NCBI GenBank assembly: GCA_964584785.1
Contig: CAZPBY010000034.1
Coordinates: forward strand, 13,471 to 77,470
Reading direction: 5' to 3'
Length of the DNA: 64,000 nt
Origin: JAHFTY01 sp964584785
Lineage (GTDB): Bacteria; Acidobacteriota; Terriglobia; 20CM-2-55-15
Shown here: one piece after another, positions 57,750 through 64,000 of the stretch
Numbering within the stretch: position 1 is the first letter of the stretch
How the letters are laid out: each line of letters starts with the position of its first letter
Made by a program: the position numbers and the translations under genes
The notes under the pieces: generated by a model
What the model saw: only the letters and a program-made list of their open reading frames with translations
Told to the model about the DNA's origin: nothing
Database searches by the model: none

Positions 57750-59777
57750 CTACTTCGGGACCACCAGCGGAGCCAGGGTCACTGGTGGTAGTGTATTAAA
57801 GATCGTCCTGGTGCGGTCGAAGCGCAACGCGATTATAGCCAATGGTGTTGAACTACTGACCTGCAACGTGCCGGCTAGTTGTCCGGTAAACCCAGGAAAG
57901 ATGTCGAAGACGAATTTCGCCGAGTGACTGTTCGGTCCCAGGACTTGAGTGGATGTTGCTATCGTCGTGCCGGCTGAGTTGAGCAGTGAGAATGTAATGT
58001 TGGCTGCAGTTGTTCCTGGATTGGCGCATGCGATACCGGTAGTGTATCCGTCGGCCGTATACACAAACACGGCCTGACGCGGAGCAGCAGCAGCGCCTGG
58101 CACGCCGGCCGCTGAGATCAAACCCCCAGCCACGTCGGATTCTGAAAAAATAGCGGTCCCGGAAACACTGCCCGTTGTAGTGACGGTCGCAAAGCCCGCA
58201 TCGAACGGACCAGCGCCGCTGGACACATAAGCTCTCACCTGACCGGCCCCCATGGAGAACATGATTGTGCTTCCCGTCGTCGTCTGACCATCCTGGTCGG
58301 TGATAGTAAGGTTGAATGCAGAACCATCATCATGCCTAAAAGCAATGGTTCCGGTAGCGGCAATCGCGGCGGAGTTCGTGAGCAGGATCGTCGTTTTCCA
58401 GACGATGTTTCCCGATGTGCCATTGGCGATCTCGGGAAAATGAAACGTAATCACGGGCGCATTCGTCAATTGACCTGAGAAACTCGCGGTCTGGTTGCTG
58501 TTGAGACTGTTGAAGCTGGTTTGAGCGGGAGTGAACGTGAACCCTGTGCGACTCGGTGTAATCGTGTAGTTGCCGGCCGCCAGGTTTGTGAACTGGTAGG
58601 TCCCGTCCTGAGCTGTGGAAGTGGTGGTCGTTACCGTGCCGGTCAGTGTCAAGTTAGCGGCCTCGATACCGTTGCCGCCGGAATCCGTGACGCGTCCGCT
58701 AATCGTGAACGTCGTTTGCGGCACAGGAATTGCAGCACGCCCGATTTTTGCGGTAGGTCCACCGCCGTTCTGACCTAGAATGCCGATGTCCTCCGTGAAC
58801 CACAGCGCGCTATCCGGGCCGGCCGTCATCCCATGGACGGCGGCATATTTTGTTGGAATGGCATACTCCGTAATGACGCCGGATGTGGTAATGCGCCCGA
58901 TTTGGTGCGTTTCGTCATATGGACTGCCGCCCTCGGCGAACCACAGTGCGCCATCGGGGCCCGCCGCGATCCCCAAAGGACCAGCGAGAGAGCTGGACAA
59001 AGGATATTCCGTGATCGCACCCGCCGTCGTCAGACGTCCGATCCGGTTCGAGAAGAAATCGGTAAACCAGAGGGCGCCGTCCGGACCCACCACCATCGTC
59101 CCGGCAACATCGAGTCCAAGGGAGGAAGATACAGCGGCAGGATACGACGCGGTAATGACTCCCGTTGTGGTCATGCGCCGGACCGAGGGATTGTAAACGG
59201 TTTCTGTAAACCAAAGAGCACCGTCCGGCCCCGCGATAATGACTCCCGGAAATGAAGAGAAATCGCCTGGTATTTGTGCCGGGTATTCCGTAATAGTCCC
59301 GTTAGTGGTGATACGACCAATGCTTCCGCCACCCCCCGACTCCGTGAACCAGAGGGCGCTGTCCGGCCCCGGTGTAATGCTCACCGGGGCTGCGTATGGA
59401 TTTGTCAACGGGTACTCGGTAATAACGCCGTTGGTGGTGATCCGGCCGATCTTGCTGCTGCCTCTTTCCGTAAACCATAGGGCGCCGTCCGGCCCCGCGG
59501 TAATGCCGTTGAGTTGAGCGTTCGGCGTCGGCACGGGATACTCGGTGATCGCGCCGGCCGAGGTAATGCGCCCGATCCGGTTGCCGCCGTTTTCCACGAA
59601 CCAGAGCGCCGCGTCCGGCCCCGTCACGATTTGATACGGGCTCGAGACTGACGATGGTACGGGATACTCGGTAAAGGCGACAGTCGTCTGCTGTGCTCTA
59701 AGCGGTAAAGCGAGCAGAAAACAGGTGAGTAATAACGAGAGGCGTGTACGAATCTGGGTTTGAAACCGGTGCGTCAT
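57750..59777 (-). CDS. Vgb-like beta-propeller surface/exported protein
   Basis: This 675-residue protein starts at the ATG with AAGGAG upstream. A signal peptide (LLLTCFLLALPLRAQ) is followed by seven ~42-residue repeats with GPDGALWFTE...IGRITT.G.ITEYP (about 28-330), as in virginiamycin B lyase. A carboxypeptidase-regulatory-like beta-sandwich follows (TISGRVTDSGGNGIEAANLT, ~345-430), then a C-terminal region of ~240 residues found in other acidobacterial secreted proteins (FHFPEIANGTSGNIVWKTTI). The Vgb catalytic His/Glu set is not evident, so an enzymatic lyase role is doubtful. The repeats also give a ~120-130-bp periodicity in the DNA. Confidence 0.82.
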   Translation of the reverse strand: MTHRFQTQIRTRLSLLLTCFLLALPLRAQQTTVAFTEYPVPSSVSSPYQIVTGPDAALWFVENGGNRIGRITSAGAITEYPVPTPNAQLNGITAGPDGALWFTERGSSKIGRITTNGVITEYPLTNPYAAPVSITPGPDSALWFTESGGGGSIGRITTNGTITEYPAQIPGDFSSFPGVIIAGPDGALWFTETVYNPSVRRMTTTGVITASYPAAVSSSLGLDVAGTMVVGPDGALWFTDFFSNRIGRLTTAGAITEYPLSSSLAGPLGIAAGPDGALWFAEGGSPYDETHQIGRITTSGVITEYAIPTKYAAVHGMTAGPDSALWFTEDIGILGQNGGGPTAKIGRAAIPVPQTTFTISGRVTDSGGNGIEAANLTLTGTVTTTTSTAQDGTYQFTNLAAGNYTITPSRTGFTFTPAQTSFNSLNSNQTASFSGQLTNAPVITFHFPEIANGTSGNIVWKTTILLTNSAAIAATGTIAFRHDDGSAFNLTITDQDGQTTTGSTIMFSMGAGQVRAYVSSGAGPFDAGFATVTTTGSVSGTAIFSESDVAGGLISAAGVPGAAAAPRQAVFVYTADGYTTGIACANPGTTAANITFSLLNSAGTTIATSTQVLGPNSHSAKFVFDIFPGFTGQLAGTLQVSSSTPLAIIALRFDRTRTIFNTLPPVTLAPLVVPK

Positions 59778-60002
59778 GAGAAGCTCCTTTCTCAATTCCG
59801 GCGACCACAAGTATGTCAACCAGTCCGCATCCAGCTAGTGGACTGTCAGCGAATTCTGGGTCTCATTCATAAATGCGAAATTCCGGGTAGAAAAGCGACA
59901 CGCGATTGTTGGCGGTGGTGGGACGAACACAAACACGACTCTGCGATCACCCAACGAACAGGTAAATCCGAGAAAGGAACACCGACGAGAACTGCGCGGC
60001 CT

Positions 60003-63000
60003 TCAACTAATGAAACGCCAGGGCCTTCCGGTGCTCTTCGTCAGTTTCTCGCTCATGTATTCGTCGTAGGCTCGAGTTTCATTGGCGGCCGGCGATCCGT
60101 CGGCGGCAGGTTCCGGCAGTACCGGAATCGTGATGGTCGAAATCTCCGCGGCCTGCAGTTGTGCAATCGACGCCTGGCTGCTCTGTTGTCCCACAGCGAG
60201 GGTCAGATTGGTTGCGTTGTATTGTGGATTGAAAACCAGACCGCCGATCGTGGGCCCGTTGATGGTATTGAACGTACTCGTGCCATGCGATGCGTACGTG
60301 ATCACCGGAAACGTCTGGCCGTTGCTCGGTACGAATCCGTTAGCTAGCGACACGTTCAGCGTGCCGCCGAGTGCCGCCGCGCCGGATATGGAGAGCCGTC
60401 CAAACTGGCTGGTTGCCGTCCCTGCTATGGTTGTGTTGACGATACCTGTGCCCAGGTTAAAAAAGGTTCCGGTGATGCTGATCAGACTACCTGCGCCGGC
60501 GGTGAGCGTACCGGTGTTTGGAGCAAGGCTGGATAGAGACAACGTTGCGCCATTCGCTGCTTCCAGGGTTCCCAGGTTGGTCAGTTGGCCCACGCTGAGT
60601 GTCTTCCCGGCGACATCGGCTCGAATCACGCCCTGGTTGATCGTTTGACCGATAACACCTATGGAGCCCGTGCCGCCGCGAATCGTGATTCCTTGTCCGA
60701 TGGTCAACGTTCCGGATCCTTCGATTCGAGAAGTGGTGGTTCCGGCGAAAACAATCTGACCAGTTCCTGACAGGGATTGCGTGCCGGTGAAGCGCAGAAT
60801 TGGTAGATTGGCCGCGTTCACGCTCTCGAGTGTGATGGTGGTTTGATCCAGCGTCAGCCCATTCTTGATGGTGAGAAGAGTGAGGAAGGTCTGGGTAGTG
60901 TTGTTGCGAAGCGTCAGATTGGCCGCCAGCGTCACACCGTCCAATATCGATTGATTTCCGAATGGGCCCGCCATCAACAGCGAAAACTGTCCGGCGGAAC
61001 GAATGGTGCCCCCAATGATGCCGGAGTCATCGACCGAACCAACCGAAAGCGCAAATTCGAGCGAGCCGATATGTTGATCCAGATCGAGCGTGTGGCCGAT
61101 GTTCATGACTTGACCGGCCAGGTAGACGGTGCCACCGGTTCGGAAGAAATGATCGAGATCCTCGGTGTGGAACAGTCCTCCGAGAGTGACGGTGGCGCCG
61201 TTTGCGTTGATCGTGCCGGGATTGATCCAGGCGTCTTGCAGTGTCAGCGTGGTGCCGGAGGGCGCGTCAATCACACCCAGGTTCTGAACCGAGGACAAGG
61301 ATAGCTGCCCGCCATTGACGCCTTCAATCCGGCCCTGGTTGACGATGGAATAAGCGGTAATCAGAGTTGCCTGAGCGTCGGCTCGAATCACTCCCTTGTT
61401 GATCACAAACTCCCCGGCGCCGACATTTCCTGGTCCGGAACCATGGATGAGAATTCCCGCATCAATCGTCAGTGTTCCGCCATAATTCTCAAGTCCTCCG
61501 GTCCCCGTTCCGGAAAAGAAAACTTCGCCGGTACCTGTAAGCGTCTGAGAACCGATGAAGAGAATCGATGCGTCCGGATCACTGATTGCCGGCGACTCGA
61601 TCGTGATGCGCGCGCCGTCGAGAGTCAGACCGTTGCGGACTCGAAGCTGGAACACATTCAGTGTGGGCGTCGTCAAATCCGACTGCAGCCGCACATTATC
61701 AAACGTTACTTCTCCAGCCTGCGCCGGGATGGACATCGTCGCGCCGGCGGCGCCGCGCAGTACTTTCGCATGGACAAGTGTGCCGTTGGTTAGAGTGAAC
61801 GCCTTGTCCACTTGAATCGTATCGGCGACGGTCAGCGTTCCACCGGACAAGGTGAAGGAGTTGGTGGAGCGCAGGCTGTTGATCGCTGTACTTCCCGTTC
61901 GATAAGTGATGGTGACGCTACCCGGCACGTCGATCACGACATCATCGTTCGGTCCCGGCACGATGCCGGTACTCCAGTTCGAGGCGACGTCCCAGAAGCC
62001 GCCTGCCGGATTCGTCCAGGTGATGGTGCTTGCAACGATGGTGAAGTTGGTTTGCGTCGAAACGGTGCCTAGCGGGTTGCCGGCGCGATCCTTCAGGTCT
62101 GCTGCGTCGACAAAGAAGCGATACGCTCCCAGTGCCAGCGCGTTGTATTCCAACTCCAACGATCGGCCATCGCTGCTGAGACGCACTTCGGCGGGCGCAA
62201 CGGTGGCGTCGAGTGCGTTCAATAGACGCAAGTGTTGCGCGGTCAGCGTTGCAGCGTCCATCGCTTCAGAGAATGTGAGGCGAATCGTGCGGAATGCTGC
62301 ACCGTGAACGGAATTGTTCGTGAGGTTTGTAGTGACGAGCGTTGGCGCGAAAGTGTCTTTGACTGCGCTGATCACGAGCGGCGTGCTGGTGGTCACGCGG
62401 CCGTTGAGATCCGTCGCGCGCGCCTGGATCGAAAGCGAGACCGGGGTTCCGCTGACGGCCGGGGCCTGAATGGACTCATCCCATGGGAAGGAGACATCGG
62501 TTCGAACAACCTGCCCATTGACGAGCAAGTCGACCTTCTGCACTTGAACGTCGTCTGTAGCCGTAATGCGGAGAGGTATAAAACTTCCGCCCAACACTTG
62601 AACGCCGGAAGTTCCGGCATCGACGTCCGTCGCCGTGGTCACAAGGCTCACTACCGGCGCCTGCGTCGCGGTATCCCCGCCCAGATAGTTCACTACCTGG
62701 ACGCCAAGAGTTCCCTGACTAACGAAAGCCACTCCGCCGGCGACGACAACAGACTCGGGAAGTATATTCGCCGCATTGGCGTTGCCGGGCAGGATGATCC
62801 GCCGGATCGTCACGCCCGTATTCGCCGGCACCGTGACGTTCATCACATCCATAACCGCCTGAGTGGACCCAACGGAGCCGACACTGCCGACCATCAGGGC
62901 GCGTCCGCCGCCGTCGACCGCTATTGCATTGCTGCCGAGAGTGTTGACATCGGGGGCGCTGATCAACACCGGCGCATCCGGATTTGAAACATTGACTGTA

Positions 63001-64000
63001 TAGAAGCCGCCCTGCAGCGGGATATAGGCAATGCCTTCGGCCACGACGAGATCGGTGGCGAACTGTGCAATCGTAGTGTTGGTCAATGAACCTCTCGCCA
63101 CTAGTCCGGAATCGGTGATGTCGTATATTTGAAACTTATTTGGCACGCCGGTTCCTAAACCACCATAGATCGCATACAGCGATCGTCCGTAGCGCGCGAG
63201 CTGTGTCAGCGTCGGGAGGAATGGGAATTCTCCCTCTGCGAGGTTCACTACCTGAGAGCGTTCGCCGGTCGTGAGGGAAACGACTTCGATATTCGTCGCC
63301 GTCCCCACATAAGCAACTCCGTCGAGTACCTCGACGAACTGGGCCGGTGTTTGAATCACCTTCACCAGCCGCGGCGCCGCCGGATTCGAAACATCCACGA
63401 CTTGCAGGCCGCCGGTATAGTTGGCAACCACCACGACTTTCAGGCTTGGGTCATACGCCAGATCGAGCGAGGACACATTCGAATCTGCCGGAGTTAAAAG
63501 ATCCAGCTTGATTTGTCCGACAATCGTGGGATGGGCCGGCGTCCGCGCATCCAGAATGGTCAGTTGCGCGAGATCGGTGGTGTCTCCTCGTTCGGACGGA
63601 ATAGAACTGCTGAGTGCATACACGAACAGCGCAGAGGGATCGTTCGGATCGCCTTCAGCAACCGCTTTGACTACCTCGCCCGGGATCGTGACGGCGTTGA
63701 GTGCGCCAAACGGTGGCACCAGCTGCGTCGTCAGAACCTGGTTGCCGAGCGGATTTCCGGCGATGTCTTTGACTGCGGGCGCGTTGATCCGAAATTGGTA
63801 GTAGTCCGGAGGGATGCCGGGATAGGTGAGCGTGAGCCTTGTACCATTACCGCTCACCAGGAGATTCAGTGGCGTCAATGCTTGCCCGTTCGAGCCGACC
63901 AGCGAGAAGTTCTGCGCGTTCAGAGTCGCGGCATTCATCGCTTCGGAGAACACGTAGCGGATGGTGCGGAACGTGGAAGTGAGCTGCATGCCGTTCGTGA
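60003..64000 (-). CDS. Very large repeat-rich surface protein, 5' end beyond window
   Basis: At least 1331 residues are visible and the frame is open to the window edge; the ATG at 63989 is internal, since the preceding TNG matches the next repeat's TNN. The order is a Big_5/SbsA-type Ig-like domain (RTIRYVFSEAMNAATLNAQN), a propeller-like region with LVIVD-type repeats (LQVVDVSNPAAPRLVKVIQT; ~90-440), a second Ig region, and another SbsA-type domain (RTIRLTFSEAMDAATLTAQH, ~555-650). A long beta-strand-repeat region follows (FWDVASNWSTGIVPGPNDDV, then G.LTI..G repeats to ~1270). The C-terminus is LTKSTGRPWRFIS. It is probably an adhesin or matrix protein. No anchor or autotransporter barrel is visible at the C-terminus. 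Confidence 0.82.
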   Translation of the reverse strand, partial: TNGMQLTSTFRTIRYVFSEAMNAATLNAQNFSLVGSNGQALTPLNLLVSGNGTRLTLTYPGIPPDYYQFRINAPAVKDIAGNPLGNQVLTTQLVPPFGALNAVTIPGEVVKAVAEGDPNDPSALFVYALSSSIPSERGDTTDLAQLTILDARTPAHPTIVGQIKLDLLTPADSNVSSLDLAYDPSLKVVVVANYTGGLQVVDVSNPAAPRLVKVIQTPAQFVEVLDGVAYVGTATNIEVVSLTTGERSQVVNLAEGEFPFLPTLTQLARYGRSLYAIYGGLGTGVPNKFQIYDITDSGLVARGSLTNTTIAQFATDLVVAEGIAYIPLQGGFYTVNVSNPDAPVLISAPDVNTLGSNAIAVDGGGRALMVGSVGSVGSTQAVMDVMNVTVPANTGVTIRRIILPGNANAANILPESVVVAGGVAFVSQGTLGVQVVNYLGGDTATQAPVVSLVTTATDVDAGTSGVQVLGGSFIPLRITATDDVQVQKVDLLVNGQVVRTDVSFPWDESIQAPAVSGTPVSLSIQARATDLNGRVTTSTPLVISAVKDTFAPTLVTTNLTNNSVHGAAFRTIRLTFSEAMDAATLTAQHLRLLNALDATVAPAEVRLSSDGRSLELEYNALALGAYRFFVDAADLKDRAGNPLGTVSTQTNFTIVASTITWTNPAGGFWDVASNWSTGIVPGPNDDVVIDVPGSVTITYRTGSTAINSLRSTNSFTLSGGTLTVADTIQVDKAFTLTNGTLVHAKVLRGAAGATMSIPAQAGEVTFDNVRLQSDLTTPTLNVFQLRVRNGLTLDGARITIESPAISDPDASILFIGSQTLTGTGEVFFSGTGTGGLENYGGTLTIDAGILIHGSGPGNVGAGEFVINKGVIRADAQATLITAYSIVNQGRIEGVNGGQLSLSSVQNLGVIDAPSGTTLTLQDAWINPGTINANGATVTLGGLFHTEDLDHFFRTGGTVYLAGQVMNIGHTLDLDQHIGSLEFALSVGSVDDSGIIGGTIRSAGQFSLLMAGPFGNQSILDGVTLAANLTLRNNTTQTFLTLLTIKNGLTLDQTTITLESVNAANLPILRFTGTQSLSGTGQIVFAGTTTSRIEGSGTLTIGQGITIRGGTGSIGVIGQTINQGVIRADVAGKTLSVGQLTNLGTLEAANGATLSLSSLAPNTGTLTAGAGSLISITGTFFNLGTGIVNTTIAGTATSQFGRLSISGAAALGGTLNVSLANGFVPSNGQTFPVITYASHGTSTFNTINGPTIGGLVFNPQYNATNLTLAVGQQSSQASIAQLQAAEISTITIPVLPEPAADGSPAANETRAYDEYMSEKLTKSTGRPWRFIS

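Overview
The window reads as a GC-rich chromosome segment of an Acidobacteriota bacterium (Solibacter/Bryobacterales-like soil type). The clues are a TIGR03435 'soil-associated' protein, two large Oar-like TonB-dependent receptors with carboxypeptidase-regulatory N-domains, two soluble PQQ dehydrogenases, an ECF sigma factor of the type usually paired with a Ser/Thr kinase, and two Pkn-type kinases carrying TPR or PD40 repeats. This assignment is inferred from gene content; no rRNA or tRNA gene was seen.

Layout. 1-2951: an operon with a class III CoA-transferase (5' end cut by the window edge), a short citrate-synthase-fold (citryl-CoA-lyase-like) enzyme and a CoA-acylating aldehyde dehydrogenase. 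2952-4181: a scarred region with a duplicated gene tail, a 75-bp inverted-repeat element, a degenerate ~21-bp tandem array and the first 57 codons of a TM0106-type RecB-like nuclease. 4182-8201: dCTP deaminase with a small coupled partner, then a small protein convergent with an SGNH-hydrolase/subtilase fusion. 8516-16066: a minus-strand operon (PQQ dehydrogenase, TIM-barrel isomerase-like protein, YVTN lipoprotein) divergent from TonB receptor 1. 16354-21326: an ABC transporter operon with a double substrate-binding domain and a STAS protein. 21330-25346: DoxX, divergent from an MFS / cytochrome c-HhH / ThDP-enzyme operon. 25525-27319: an HATPase-DUF4325 protein and an exported unknown. 27607-33637: TonB receptor 2, PQQ dehydrogenase 2 and a ThuA-domain protein. 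33862-36368: aroD and fused aroK-aroB. 36349-43099: a minus-strand glycan-type cluster (unknown, GT2-GT4 fusion, radical SAM/SPASM, WecB-like epimerase, aldo/keto reductase). 43281-44788: a copy of the aroB 3' end and two 20-bp repeat arrays flanking a TIGR03435 gene. 44867-57725: S9 peptidase, kinase-TPR, MNT-HEPN pair, zincin-like protein, ECF sigma, DUF4058, kinase-PD40, VanZ-like protein and metallo-beta-lactamase. 57750-64000: a Vgb-like propeller protein and a very large repeat-rich surface protein (5' end outside the window).

How the parts fit together. The strongest signal is regulatory. Three promoters (TonB receptor 1, TonB receptor 2 and the MFS operon) each carry a 20-bp element with ends TTGTA/TACAA separated by 10 bases, ending 13-14 bp upstream of a TTGAC(T/G) -35 box. 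That places the element centre near -60, where an activator would bind. It ties together outer-membrane import, periplasmic PQQ-linked oxidation, inner-membrane transport, a cytochrome and a ThDP enzyme as one probable catabolic regulon of unknown substrate. The second theme is genome scarring: two genes have second copies of their 3' ends next to 20-21-bp minisatellites, and two sigma-kinase loci have decayed reciprocally around a DUF4058 gene.
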